The translations under genes were made by a program, and so were the position numbers. The notes below the pieces were generated by a model. That model saw only the letters and a list, made by a program, of their open reading frames with translations. It ran no database searches and had not been told where the DNA came from. Below, piece after piece: positions 34,313 to 44,141 of a stretch of DNA of 64,000 nucleotides (the first letter of the stretch is position 1; every line of letters begins with the position of its first letter). The DNA is from Elusimicrobiota bacterium (lineage in GTDB: Bacteria > Elusimicrobiota > UBA8919). The stretch lies in contig JAQUMH010000005.1 in assembly GCA_028718185.1 (NCBI GenBank), forward strand, positions 62,001 to 126,000, written 5' to 3'.

Positions 34313-36257
34313 GATATACCCCCAGCAAGAGAAACATTAAAGAACCGTAACCGTATTTCAGGGAAATGTATTCAATACAGCCGCCGAACATAGAACCAAT
34401 TAGATTTGAACCCAAAGCTGATGGCATGTTTTCTGATTTAGAAAATGATGTAGAAAATATTACTCCTGAAAAATATACCGGTAAAAACAAAAGAAGCGAA
34501 GATAAAATAATTTTCAAGTAATAAGGAAAAATTAAAAACGTTTTCAAAGGTACCAGAATATTTATTATAATAATCAGAAAAAGATAAATATAATATTTTT
34601 TATTGTTATCCGGCGTAAAAATATTAGTAAAACTTGCAGCAAAAAATGACATAACAAGTATTGCAATAATAACAATTGAATTAACAATCCATGTTGAACC
34701 AAAAAGCATTGCCATTCTTATAATCGCCGATGTTTCCAAAATCATAAATCCCGCTCCTAAGAAAAAGAAGCGGTTACTTATGTTACCGTTAGAAATAACT
34801 GACGATATAAAAACAAGCAATCCTGCAAAAAACAATATCATAATAATAGCTAAAACATAATGTATAGGAATAGCCGGCTCTTTAAGATATAAAAATGGCC
34901 AATTATCAGTGGTAGATTTAATCTGATAATTTGAATTTAAAAACAGCGGGGCTTTTTGCTTTGGAAATAATTCTGCTTTTTGAGGAAAATTTATTTTCTC
35001 AATTCCCGGACCATTAAACAACACTGCGAAATGTTCTTTTTCCTGTTCGTTGTATGTAATTGTTTTTTTGCCGAAAGTTTCTTCGAGCATTTTTGACAGG
35101 CGTTCAACTATCCATATTTTTCTGAATTGATTATATATAACAACAACACCGTCATCGGTTAAGTGCTTTTTTACATCTTTAAAAGCATCCTTTGTAAAAA
35201 TGAAATTTTCAAGACGTACTGACGAAAATTGTGAAAAAGCAGTCAGCGAATCAATCAGGGCAAAAACTATCAAATCGTATTTTTCATCCGATTTCTTAAG
35301 GAAAGCCCGGGCATCATCATTAAAAACTTTTACTTTATTATCCTGATAAGGTTTGTTGGGGTGCCTCTTTCCTATTTCAATAATCACAGGGTCTATTTCA
35401 ACAGCATCTATTTTTTCAGCACCGTTTTTTAATGCAACCGCCGCATCATTACCGGTCCCTGCACCAAGTATCAAAACTTTTTTAGGTTTCTTTATAAGTT
35501 TATACGGGAACTCATAGCCATTTATAAAGTCTTTGTTTATATTAAGCATTGTCTGATGGGGAACCCCGTTGACTATTACACAGTTAGCTTTGTCAATTAC
35601 ATCAATCCTATAATATGGAGAAAAAATCGCGCCATAACTTATCATCCAAATGAAAAAAAATGATAATATAAACGCGAGAACATTAATATAAAAAAGCCGT
35701 TTCCCATATAAATAAGGCAAAAGACATAAAAAGGCAATCAAAAACCATATTAGCGGCGAACTGTTAAAAAATGAAATTACTGTAAATAATCCAACACCAA
35801 GAATTGAACCGCAGATATTTATTATGTAAGCAACAAGCGGCTTGATACCTAAAAATGCCCTACCGACTTCCTGCCCGATAGAAATAAACATTACCGTTGC
35901 AAGTATAAATATTATAGGTAAAAACCACCATGCACTTGCATTATACAATGGCACACCCTTGGCAAAACCGAAAGCAGTAAAATATACACTTATATCAGAA
36001 TTAACTGTCAATCTAATTATAACTTTCCAGAATATAACACATAAAATTAAAAAAATTGAAGGAAATAATATTATGAAATCCATTTTTTTGGAAACAAGAA
36101 GCATTCCGATACCTAATCCTAAAAAACAAGCAAGCAGGACAAAGTTGGAAAAATAAGAAAGCATAACAACATTGGAGTTGAACCACCTGATGCATGCTAT
36201 TTCCAGAAAAAGCGCGGCAAAACTTATAAAAAACAGTTTAAAATATTTTTTTATCAT
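34275..36257 (-). CDS. Membrane-embedded spermidine-synthase-like protein
   Basis: The 660-residue protein combines about seven N-terminal helices, a spermidine-synthase-type Rossmann domain (about residues 215-410) with L-I-L-G-A-G-T-G-N-D (about 265-274), V-E-I-D-P (about 289-293) and D-D-A-R-A-F-L (about 315-321), and then about seven more helices. Such fused proteins occur in many bacteria, but their product is mostly unknown. The gene overlaps both neighbouring GT39-like genes, suggesting a linked role in envelope glycan or lipid modification. Confidence 0.82.
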   Translation of the reverse strand: MIKKYFKLFFISFAALFLEIACIRWFNSNVVMLSYFSNFVLLACFLGLGIGMLLVSKKMDFIILFPSIFLILCVIFWKVIIRLTVNSDISVYFTAFGFAKGVPLYNASAWWFLPIIFILATVMFISIGQEVGRAFLGIKPLVAYIINICGSILGVGLFTVISFFNSSPLIWFLIAFLCLLPYLYGKRLFYINVLAFILSFFFIWMISYGAIFSPYYRIDVIDKANCVIVNGVPHQTMLNINKDFINGYEFPYKLIKKPKKVLILGAGTGNDAAVALKNGAEKIDAVEIDPVIIEIGKRHPNKPYQDNKVKVFNDDARAFLKKSDEKYDLIVFALIDSLTAFSQFSSVRLENFIFTKDAFKDVKKHLTDDGVVVIYNQFRKIWIVERLSKMLEETFGKKTITYNEQEKEHFAVLFNGPGIEKINFPQKAELFPKQKAPLFLNSNYQIKSTTDNWPFLYLKEPAIPIHYVLAIIMILFFAGLLVFISSVISNGNISNRFFFLGAGFMILETSAIIRMAMLFGSTWIVNSIVIIAILVMSFFAASFTNIFTPDNNKKYYIYLFLIIIINILVPLKTFLIFPYYLKIILSSLLLFLPVYFSGVIFSTSFSKSENMPSALGSNLIGSMFGGCIEYISLKYGYGSLMFLLLGVYLVSIKDFKWKYK

Positions 36258-37831
36258 TTTATTTTGTAAATTGCATATTTTTCCAGTGGCATTTTTGAAA
36301 ATGAATAAGGTAAAAGTCCATACATATTAAGGTGAAAACCTGCTTGTGCTTGCGGGCTTATTGTCCTGGATGGATTTTTAGTAAACACATATTTGTCTTC
36401 TATAAACTTCAGTTTTTCAATAACATCCTGATTAATATTTTGTGGAACAGGCAAAACCGGACTTACCAAAATTGAGTTATCGCGGTAATTCCTATTATTT
36501 GAATCAACTGCAATAAAACCATTTTTCTCCATGTAGTATTGAAACCCAAGATGTCCGGTAAAATAAACATTTTTACCGGTGTAATTAGTTTTCACATATT
36601 CCGAAATGTCCCTGTATGAATTTGCCAGCATGTAATCTGAATGCGCCAGTAAAACTGACAAAACAATCCCCGCAAAAGCTGTTAAACTTAAAAATATTTT
36701 TTTAACCGGAAGACCCTCTGATATTTTTACAAACAATATTATCGCCGGAGGTAAAATCGGTATGAGATATCTAACAGCAATTATTGCAGAGACAGAAGTA
36801 AAAAAAACCAAGTACAATAAAAACCAAAATGTAAGAAAAATTATCTCTGTCTGATAATATGTTTTTTTTAAGAAATACATAAACGCGAATATTAAGAGAA
36901 TGGTTGATGAAATAAAAATGCTAAAAAGAACATTTTGTAATATTTTATATCCAAGAAGATTAAAAAATAAATTTATTAAAGTGGATATTACCACGAATAT
37001 CCACATGGCACTTTTTTTTACCTGAAACACTAACCATAAAATGCTTAACGGAAAAATAAAGGAACCGCCGATGTATGTTAGAACCGGTATTTCTTTATTT
37101 AGGTTAAAAAACAAACCAACATCAAGCGATTTTCTGAAAATTTGAACTTCATTATAAATAATCTTATTATGCAATGACCACAGAACTAAGAAAAGTATTG
37201 GAATCAGAAAATAAAAAATATTATTTTTAAGTTTTTTATTCAATAACAACCACACAAAAACTATTGGAAGATTAAGGACTGCAACAAACTTAATCAATAC
37301 TGCTAAACCAAGCAAAATCCAGCCAATGGAATTTACCCCGCACTGCGATGCGGGGTTGCGAATAACAAAATAAATACCCCATAATGAAAATGCTAAAAGC
37401 GGAACATCAAACATTATATCGGTGGCATTGACAAAAAATGCCGGGCTGGCTATTAAAAGAAGCGCTGAATAAAACGGATCTATTTTTAATTCATTTGCTA
37501 ATAAATATATGCCGATAACAGCAAGTAAGGTGAAACTGAGAAATATAAGATGAAGTACTTTTTCTCCCTCACCGAATATTTTTATTACACCTGCTAAAAA
37601 ATAGGATATTAAAGGAGGGTTATTTGCGACATCCCAACCCGTATAATTTTTATCAGCACAATTTATCTGAAAACTAAACGGTTTCAATGGCTCTTTCAGG
37701 ATCTGTCTTGCTGTATAAATATAAAATATTGAATCGGAAGATATAGCTTTATTGGAAAATGGTATGAAAAGAAGTAACGACAAAACAAACAATAATATTA
37801 TTTTCGAAAAATCACTTTTTAAAATGGTCAT
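36254..37831 (-). CDS. GT39-family membrane glycosyltransferase
   Basis: The 525-residue protein has about 11 helices. Its first loop carries S-D-S-I-F-Y-I-Y-T-A-R (about residues 32-42), the GT39-like acidic site, and an N-P-P-L-I-S-Y segment follows. A palindrome CCCCGCA-CTGCGA-TGCGGGG (37336-37355) lies in frame within a loop codon stretch (N-P-A-S-Q-C-G-V-N-S), so a small mobile palindrome seems to have been captured without frameshift. The gene overlaps thiL by 20 bases and the downstream gene by four. Confidence 0.8.
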   Translation of the reverse strand: MTILKSDFSKIILLFVLSLLLFIPFSNKAISSDSIFYIYTARQILKEPLKPFSFQINCADKNYTGWDVANNPPLISYFLAGVIKIFGEGEKVLHLIFLSFTLLAVIGIYLLANELKIDPFYSALLLIASPAFFVNATDIMFDVPLLAFSLWGIYFVIRNPASQCGVNSIGWILLGLAVLIKFVAVLNLPIVFVWLLLNKKLKNNIFYFLIPILFLVLWSLHNKIIYNEVQIFRKSLDVGLFFNLNKEIPVLTYIGGSFIFPLSILWLVFQVKKSAMWIFVVISTLINLFFNLLGYKILQNVLFSIFISSTILLIFAFMYFLKKTYYQTEIIFLTFWFLLYLVFFTSVSAIIAVRYLIPILPPAIILFVKISEGLPVKKIFLSLTAFAGIVLSVLLAHSDYMLANSYRDISEYVKTNYTGKNVYFTGHLGFQYYMEKNGFIAVDSNNRNYRDNSILVSPVLPVPQNINQDVIEKLKFIEDKYVFTKNPSRTISPQAQAGFHLNMYGLLPYSFSKMPLEKYAIYKIK

Positions 37832-38789
37832 ATCCTGCCTTACTAAAATTTATGTCCTGATTATTTGAGGTAACATATCTAATATTTTTGTTTTTTGTTA
37901 TTTTGCCGACATAAGAAAAATATTTATTAAAAAACTTTCTTTTATCAGATGAAACAGTAAAGATTAATTCATACTCTTCACCACCAAAAAGTGTATAATC
38001 GGTAAGCGGTAAATGATAATGGTCAACAAATTTTCTAAGAGCAGATGAAACCGGGATTTTATCAAGATAGATTTCACAACCGACATCTGATTCCTTGCAA
38101 ATTAACTGTACAGACTTATTAAAACCATCAGAAGAATCAATCATTGAGGTGGCTAATTTAGACCCTGCAATTAATAATCCTTCTTTAATTTTGGGATAAG
38201 GCTGTAAATGTTTTTGTTTAAGTTCTTTCCACCCGGGAATACCCTTTTGGAGCAGAAAAAGACCTGCAGATGAATCCCCAAAAGTACCGGTTGTGAAAAT
38301 CATATCGTCGACATTAGCACCGCTGCGCAAAATACTTTTTTTATTAACAGTCTTACCTATAACAGTAATTGAGATTATTACACAAGAAGGTGATTTGACC
38401 GTATCACCGCCAATAATACGGACATTAAACTTTGAGGCAATAGAACTAATACCCCGATAAAGATTGTCAATATCTTTTATACTTGTTGTGACAGGAAATC
38501 CGACCGTAACAAGGCAATAAAGCGGCACTCCGCCCATCGCAGCAATATCGGAAAGATTAACGGCAAGCGATTTATAACCAATATCAAAAAAACCAAAATA
38601 TTTTTTTGAAAAATGGATATTTTCTACAAGGGTATCGGTTGAAAAAAGAAAATTTTCTTTACTTGTAGCTTTTACAACAGCACAATCATCGCCTATTCCA
38701 ACTATTACATCAGCGTAACTGCTTAATTTTTTATTCTTTTCTCTTATTCTCTCAATTAATCCAAATTCACCAAGATGAGATAAATTCAA
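37812..38789 (-). CDS. thiL: Thiamine-monophosphate kinase
   Basis: The 325-residue protein has the ThiL/PurM-like layout: a G-E-F-G-L-I-E-R-I start, V-G-I-G-D-D-C-A-V-V (about residues 30-39), G-G-D-T-V (about 126-130), and S-M-I-D-S-S-D-G-F-N (about 216-225). It phosphorylates thiamine monophosphate to the diphosphate cofactor. It sits between a small membrane protein and GT39-like genes. Confidence 0.93.
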   Translation of the reverse strand: MNLSHLGEFGLIERIREKNKKLSSYADVIVGIGDDCAVVKATSKENFLFSTDTLVENIHFSKKYFGFFDIGYKSLAVNLSDIAAMGGVPLYCLVTVGFPVTTSIKDIDNLYRGISSIASKFNVRIIGGDTVKSPSCVIISITVIGKTVNKKSILRSGANVDDMIFTTGTFGDSSAGLFLLQKGIPGWKELKQKHLQPYPKIKEGLLIAGSKLATSMIDSSDGFNKSVQLICKESDVGCEIYLDKIPVSSALRKFVDHYHLPLTDYTLFGGEEYELIFTVSSDKRKFFNKYFSYVGKITKNKNIRYVTSNNQDINFSKAGYDHFKK

Positions 38790-39008
38790 TTATTTCTTTT
38801 CCTCTGTTTTCACTTTATCTTTAATTGCTGAAATACCTGCTATAATAGCAAGAAGCCCGCCGAGAACAAAGCCCGATGAAACTATCCCTTTCAGACAAAT
38901 AAGAAAATCGTCCCACATATAAACCGGAAGCCCCGGAATAATTTTCCCGCCAAACAGTAAAATAACTCCTATTGCAAACGCAATAATACCACCTATCACT
39001 GCTAACAT
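38790..39008 (-). CDS. Small two-helix membrane protein
   Basis: From ATG at 39008 the protein is 72 residues with two predicted helices separated by a short loop (G-G-K-I-I-P-G-L-P-V-Y-M-W-D-D-F), and a basic tail. The ATG is 8 bases from a strong GGGAGG site. A GTG nine bases earlier would overlap that site and is disfavoured. I do not recognise the family. It is immediately followed by thiL. Confidence 0.72.
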   Translation of the reverse strand: MLAVIGGIIAFAIGVILLFGGKIIPGLPVYMWDDFLICLKGIVSSGFVLGGLLAIIAGISAIKDKVKTEEKK

Positions 39009-39137
39009 ATTATTCACCTCCCTTTTAAAAATCGTGTAATGTGCTATGTGTTATGAAAAATAAATCACAAGTTAGACACGCCAAGGATCTACGACAACTA
39101 CAAACATTGAAATTCCTATACATAAATTTAGTTACGA

Positions 39138-39950
39138 CTAATTTTTACTTACCTGGAAATTTTCCAAATTACCTTTAATGGTCAGATTTATATTTTCTTT
39201 TTCAAAAATGGTAATCTTCTTTTTATACAAATTTGACAAAAATATTTTATTAAATAAAACTCCATTCCCATTTACGTTTCCGGTAAAATTAATACTCTTG
39301 AAATTCATAAAATCTTTAATTTCACCGCTTAATAAAACTGACTTCCCGTTATTTTTTATTACAGCTTCTTCAATTGTTATCTGTGCTTTATCAATATTGC
39401 ATTCCGATTTTATATTAACGTCTGCATCATTAACACTAAAATACGCTTCTACCGGGAAAGAAGCTTTTAAAGAAACATTCCTGACATTTAGATCCAGTTT
39501 ATTAATCTTAACCCCGGGAAGATAAACTGCGCCGTTTTTAATGATTAAACTGCTCATTACCAGCACATGATGAGCATGAAAAGTTCTTTTTAACTTTATA
39601 TTATTTTCAAAATTATTTCTGAGCTTTATCTCAGGATTTATTATTCTTACTTCATTTAATGCTATTTGCTTTCTTGGAAACGGGAACAGGTTTGGTGCGA
39701 CTATCAGTTTCTCAATAATTATTTCAGAATTATCTATAAAAATTACTTTTATACCGGATAGAACTACCCCGCTAAAACCTACTGAAACGTTCTTTATTTC
39801 CGCTTGACCGCCTGTAAATGAACAAATCTGCCATTGAATATAATTTTTTAGCCTGTTTGACGGAATAATAGTCTTCAATAAGATTACAGTTGTGGCAAAT
39901 AAAAAGAATACTACGACAATAAATGCTAAAATAATCTTTTTAATACCCAT
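39138..39950 (-). CDS. AsmA-like membrane-anchored protein
   Basis: The 270-residue protein has one N-terminal helix (about residues 5-27) followed by a long beta-rich periplasmic domain with amphipathic repeats (I-K-N-V-S-V-G-F-S-G-V-V-L-S-G-I). It resembles the start of AsmA/DUF748-type proteins implicated in phospholipid transport to the outer membrane. The family assignment is only moderate. It lies two bases downstream of the OmpA-family gene. Confidence 0.55.
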   Translation of the reverse strand: MGIKKIILAFIVVVFFLFATTVILLKTIIPSNRLKNYIQWQICSFTGGQAEIKNVSVGFSGVVLSGIKVIFIDNSEIIIEKLIVAPNLFPFPRKQIALNEVRIINPEIKLRNNFENNIKLKRTFHAHHVLVMSSLIIKNGAVYLPGVKINKLDLNVRNVSLKASFPVEAYFSVNDADVNIKSECNIDKAQITIEEAVIKNNGKSVLLSGEIKDFMNFKSINFTGNVNGNGVLFNKIFLSNLYKKKITIFEKENINLTIKGNLENFQVSKN

Positions 39951-39952
39951 TA

Positions 39953-41080
39953 TTATTTTTTCAATATTATAACTTCAACCCGCCTGTTTTGCTCGCGACC
40001 TACCGGTGTTTTGTTATCTCCAATAGGTTTATCTTCACCATAACCAACTGCTTTTAACCGTTTGGCGTCAACTCCATATTTAGAAACCAAAACATCAAAA
40101 ACTGCTTGTGCCCTTTTTTCAGAAAGTCTTTGGTTATAGGCGTTACTCCCGAAGCTGTCAGTATGTCCTTCTATTAAAATATTGTTATCCGCATAATCTT
40201 GCATAAGTTTTACGACTTCATTCATCATATTATATGCGCCGGGTTTTAGTTCTGATTTCCCGGAGTCAAAAAGTACCGATGATGCAAGATTTACCACCAA
40301 TCCCCTTTTTTCCTCTTTGACAGTAATATTCTTTTGTTCCAAAACAACTTTTTCAACTACTTTTTCAACTACTTTTTCAGGTACATTAACATTAATTTCA
40401 ACAGGTTCTGCTTCAGTTTTATTACCGACTGCATCAAATACTGTTAATTTAATCTTATATTTACCGTTAGGAACAACATTTTTATAATAATCATCTTTAC
40501 CATCCCATCTAAAATTGCTTGGTTTTGATGAGGTACCTTTCATTGAAATAACATCTATTCCTTTTGAATTCTCAATAGACATCTGCCAAACAGAAAAACC
40601 TATCGGATCTTCTACAACAAAAGAAATATCACAATAATCGTCAATTCCGTCACCATCCGGAGAAATACCATATGTCGATACAGAAATCCCTACAAACGGC
40701 GGCAGCGTGTCAACATCTATCCATAACTCATTTGACCTGGCAGGATATTTACCGTCAATATTCATAACACAAACATATTTACCGTCCGGTACAACAGTAT
40801 TTTTTTCATCAGTACCATCCCATTCAAGAACAGCGGGAATCGTTTCAGTCCCGGACAATGTCTTTACAGGAACTCCTATATCATTTTTTACTTCAAGCGT
40901 CCATTTTCTTACTTTACCAACATCATACGAAATAATAAACCTTACTTTTTCATAAAGACCATCGCGATTAGGTGAAAATGCTTTCGGTAGCGAATCCAAT
41001 TTAACCGTACCTTCCTTTTTAGCATAACAAAAACTAAAAACCTGCAAGAAAAATACTAAAAATATTAAACATTTTTTCAT
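39953..41080 (-). CDS. FlgD-like-Ig and OmpA-domain envelope protein
   Basis: Starting at ATG 41080, behind an AGGGGG site, the protein has 375 residues: a signal peptide, two FlgD/gliding-type immunoglobulin-like domains with N-R-D-G and D-G-D-G calcium-type turns (F-S-P-N-R-D-G-L and I-S-P-D-G-D-G-I), and a C-terminal OmpA domain (about 265-375) with I-E-G-H-T-D and R-R-V-E-V-I. The OmpA domain binds peptidoglycan. A K-V-V-E-K-V-V linker repeat precedes it. The earlier in-frame ATG at 41098 lacks a ribosome binding site. Confidence 0.9.
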   Translation of the reverse strand: MKKCLIFLVFFLQVFSFCYAKKEGTVKLDSLPKAFSPNRDGLYEKVRFIISYDVGKVRKWTLEVKNDIGVPVKTLSGTETIPAVLEWDGTDEKNTVVPDGKYVCVMNIDGKYPARSNELWIDVDTLPPFVGISVSTYGISPDGDGIDDYCDISFVVEDPIGFSVWQMSIENSKGIDVISMKGTSSKPSNFRWDGKDDYYKNVVPNGKYKIKLTVFDAVGNKTEAEPVEINVNVPEKVVEKVVEKVVLEQKNITVKEEKRGLVVNLASSVLFDSGKSELKPGAYNMMNEVVKLMQDYADNNILIEGHTDSFGSNAYNQRLSEKRAQAVFDVLVSKYGVDAKRLKAVGYGEDKPIGDNKTPVGREQNRRVEVIILKK

Positions 41081-41137
41081 AAAACCCCCTAAACACAAAA
41101 TATTAATTACTCAAATTTTTATGATACTAAAAACTTA

Positions 41138-41227
41138 TGGAGGAGAGGGAGAGATTCGAACTCTCGTACCGATAAATCGGTAACGGGTTTTCGAGACCCG
41201 CGCCTTCAACCACTCGGCCACCTCTCC
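41138..41227 (-). tRNA. tRNA-Ser (anticodon CGA)
   Basis: The minus strand reads as a class II tRNA: acceptor GGAGAGG/CCTCTCC, a D arm with G-T-G-G-C-C-G-A-G, anticodon loop T-C-T-C-G-A-A-A-A, a long variable arm (TTACCGATTTATCGGTACGA region), and the T arm G-T-T-C-G-A-A-T. The 3' CCA is encoded. The residue before CCA reads as T, whereas bacterial tRNA-Ser usually carries G there. Confidence 0.95.
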
Positions 41228-41320
41228 CCGCTCATTTCATGAGCGAGGCCTCGCCCTTAAGGGCGGGCACCAGCCTCATTAGTTAATTAGAGAATTAGTA
41301 ATTAGTTTAAGTCTATAACA
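41228..41320. repeat. Short palindromes upstream of tRNA-Ser
   Basis: GCTCAT-TTC-ATGAGC (41231-41245) and CGCCC-TTAA-GGGCG are followed by an AATTAG-type microsatellite (41278-41310). No clear promoter is visible. Confidence 0.5.
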
Positions 41321-41341
41321 ACTTAAACAGAATAGTTTATT

Positions 41342-42247
41342 CTAATACATATTTTCTGTATTGTCAATAACGGTTTTCCACCTCTTGTGAAACCAAAACC
41401 AATGGTCCGGATACTTCTTTATAAAACCTTCTAAAATCTGAGTATATTTTAATGTTAATAACTCAATATCTTTTTCATTATCCCCTGTTTTTTTAAAATC
41501 AACAGGAACAAATTTTATTTTATGTTTTATACAAGACTCCTGCCTGATACAAAAACCCATAGCTACGGGGATGTCGGAGTGTAATGCGAAAACAGCAGGA
41601 CCTTTTGGAGTAGAAGCAGGCTTGCCAAAAAAATTAACAAAAACCCCGTCTCTTTTTCCGGCATCCTGGTCAGCAATCATTGCAACAAATCTACCATTAT
41701 TTAACGCTTTTACAACATTTTTTAATGCCATTTTAAGCGGTATAATCCCAATGTTTTTTAGTCTTCTATAAAAATTTAGAAGATTATCTACATAAATATT
41801 ATGTTGCTTACCAACAAGGAAATCAAGAGGATACCCCTTATTACAAGTCGCAGCACCCATAAGTTCCCAAGAACCAAAATGACCGGCAATAAGCACCATC
41901 CCCTGCTTTTTCATTAAAAAATTATCAAGACACTCCAGTCCTTCAAATTCTATATTTTTATTTAAATCCGTTATAACTAATTTTGGAAAAAACAACAACT
42001 CAATCATTGACATTCCGAAATTTCTATATGTCCTATGGGCAATTCCATAAATTTCATCGTATGTCTTGTTAGGAAAAGCAAAAGACAGATTTTTTATAAC
42101 TACATCTCTCCTGATTTTTAATACATAAAATGCAATATCGCCAAGCCATCTTCCAATTCTCAAAGCTAATTTTAACGGCAAAAGCAAAACAAAAAAATTA
42201 AAAATAATTAAAACTGTAATTTCTATAACATGACTGATTTTTTTCAT
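41342..42247 (-). CDS. Lipid A biosynthesis acyltransferase (LpxL/HtrB family)
   Basis: The 301-residue protein has an N-terminal membrane helix and the acyltransferase motif A-G-H-F-G-S-W-E (about residues 121-128, HX4E), F-V-A-M-I-A-D-Q-D and the F-F-G-K-P-A segment (about 208-213) of the LpxL/LpxM family. It adds a secondary acyl chain to lipid A at the inner membrane. This supports a Gram-negative outer membrane with lipopolysaccharide. Confidence 0.92.
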   Translation of the reverse strand: MKKISHVIEITVLIIFNFFVLLLPLKLALRIGRWLGDIAFYVLKIRRDVVIKNLSFAFPNKTYDEIYGIAHRTYRNFGMSMIELLFFPKLVITDLNKNIEFEGLECLDNFLMKKQGMVLIAGHFGSWELMGAATCNKGYPLDFLVGKQHNIYVDNLLNFYRRLKNIGIIPLKMALKNVVKALNNGRFVAMIADQDAGKRDGVFVNFFGKPASTPKGPAVFALHSDIPVAMGFCIRQESCIKHKIKFVPVDFKKTGDNEKDIELLTLKYTQILEGFIKKYPDHWFWFHKRWKTVIDNTENMY

Positions 42248-42267
42248 TGTCTTACCAGAACAGAAAA

Positions 42268-42336
42268 CAATTGGGTTATTGAGTTATAGAGTTATAGGGT
42301 TTTAGGGTTTAAATCCTACGAACTCTAAAACTCTTA
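42268..42336. repeat. GGTTATAG octamer hairpin spacer
   Basis: GGTTATTGAG-TTATAGAG-TTATAGGG units (42272-42310) face CCTACGAACTCTAAAACTCT (42315-42334). It lies between the lpxL-like and O-antigen ligase-like genes. Confidence 0.75.
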
Positions 42337-42340
42337 CTTA

Positions 42341-44119
42341 CTACTCCCTCATCTTCTTCAACATGAAAATTGCTGATGAATTTTTAGAGTCGATTGCCAA
42401 CACATTTTCAAATTCTATCGTACTCTCTTTTAATCTGCCTTCATAATAATAGACTATACCAAGATTAATATGAGCATCAATCAATTTAGGATTGACATTT
42501 ATCGCTTTAATATAATTTTCTTTCGCCTTACTTCTATCACCTAATGTAAAATAAATATTTCCTAAATTATTAAATGCACCGCCATTTTCAACATAAGGAT
42601 CAATCTGGGTTGCTCTTAAAAAACTTTCTATTGCTTTTGGAATAGCGCTCTTATTTACCTTGATTTCATTTGCCCAAATATAACCCAACTTAAAATAAAG
42701 ACGAGCATCAGCTGGATTTGAAGCAATCAACTTTAAAATTTCCCCTTTCTGTGTTTCTGAATTAACAATCCTTTTATCCAAAAAATCTTCGCTTTTAAAA
42801 ACTATTTTCCAGCTGCGATACTGCTTTATAACCATCTGATATTCTAAAAAAAATACTACTATGGCCGCTAAAATAATTAAAAAATATCTTTGATTTTTTC
42901 CTACATTAACATCTTTATAAGCCGAAAATGATGATAATATCCCAAAAATGGAGAAAAGATAAAACGATGTTATTGTAAACCGCATATCTACAGAAAACAT
43001 ATTCTGAATTAAAATCCCGCAGACAGCAGCCAATCCTGCCGCCTGCAGCATAAAATCATTTCTATTCTTACTTTGCTTAATGAATTTTTGTGTCTGGCTG
43101 AAAAATGTAAAAATAACCCACAAGAAAATCCCAAATCCAACGAGCCCTGTCTCAGCCAATATTTGGACAAACTCTGAATGTGCATCATTAATAATATTCT
43201 GGTTTTGCGGCCATATAGCTTTTAATTCATCAGAAGCGTAACTCGGAAAATTTATATGAAAAGAACCTATACCCACGCCAAAAACCGGATTTGCCGACAA
43301 CATTTTTAATGAATCACGCCATATTAAAAGATGGGCCTGTTGGCGCATCCAAATATTTTTTGTTTTATATACAAAAGCATTACCTACAATAATAAAAAAT
43401 AAAATTAAAAATATCTTTTGTCTTTTTGACTTAAGGATAAAAAATATTAAAGCTAAAATAGTAATCCCAAAGGCAATCCACGCAGCACGGCTTTTTGTAA
43501 AATACAAGGCAATCGAAAAAGCAATCAAACAACTTAACCAAATGATTTTATTTTTCCAATGATTCGCTAAAACCATTTTGTAAATTAAAAACGGCATTGT
43601 CGCAACTAAAAATGCAGCAAAAAATATCGGATTACCAAAAGTTGAAAAGATTCTATCTGCCTGGGGCGTTCTAATTATCCAGAACCCGCCATAATGTGTC
43701 ATTATTCCATAAATTACCGATAAAATACCGCCGTATAGCCAGAAATTAATTAGTCGTTCACGATAAGTTGAGTTTGATATAATATTAGAAAAAAGGAAAA
43801 AACTTAAAAAACAGACAATGATTCTGAATAGTTCAAGTTCTGCAACATGTGAATTTTTAGAAGTAAAATATAAAATAGATATGAAAAACAACCAGGAAAA
43901 AACTGATTTATTTAAAGGTGAGATTTTAAGATGAATGTTGCCCGAATGCACCTCTGAAATTAACCATATTAAGATAACTGATAAAACTCCGCTTTCTAAA
44001 ACCCAAAGTTTCCATCTGGTAATTTTTTCATCCGGTATAACAGGAATTAGAAAAAGTAAAATCCCTGCTAAAATAATATTAATTTGAGAAAATTTAGTTG
44101 GTTTAAATGTCTCACTCAT
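42341..44119 (-). CDS. O-antigen ligase-like membrane protein with TPRs
   Basis: The 592-residue protein has about 12 helices and the WaaL/Wzy region: G-V-G-I-G-S-F-H-I-N-F-P (about residues 280-291) followed by D-A-H-S-E-F-V-Q-I-L-A-E-T-G (about 313-326), whose His is typical of O-antigen ligases. TPRs fill about 465-590. It likely polymerises or ligates surface glycan. It follows the response-regulator gene by 22 bases. Confidence 0.87.
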   Translation of the reverse strand: MSETFKPTKFSQINIILAGILLFLIPVIPDEKITRWKLWVLESGVLSVILIWLISEVHSGNIHLKISPLNKSVFSWLFFISILYFTSKNSHVAELELFRIIVCFLSFFLFSNIISNSTYRERLINFWLYGGILSVIYGIMTHYGGFWIIRTPQADRIFSTFGNPIFFAAFLVATMPFLIYKMVLANHWKNKIIWLSCLIAFSIALYFTKSRAAWIAFGITILALIFFILKSKRQKIFLILFFIIVGNAFVYKTKNIWMRQQAHLLIWRDSLKMLSANPVFGVGIGSFHINFPSYASDELKAIWPQNQNIINDAHSEFVQILAETGLVGFGIFLWVIFTFFSQTQKFIKQSKNRNDFMLQAAGLAAVCGILIQNMFSVDMRFTITSFYLFSIFGILSSFSAYKDVNVGKNQRYFLIILAAIVVFFLEYQMVIKQYRSWKIVFKSEDFLDKRIVNSETQKGEILKLIASNPADARLYFKLGYIWANEIKVNKSAIPKAIESFLRATQIDPYVENGGAFNNLGNIYFTLGDRSKAKENYIKAINVNPKLIDAHINLGIVYYYEGRLKESTIEFENVLAIDSKNSSAIFMLKKMRE

Positions 44120-44141
44120 TTATTAATTTTCAACTTTTTCA

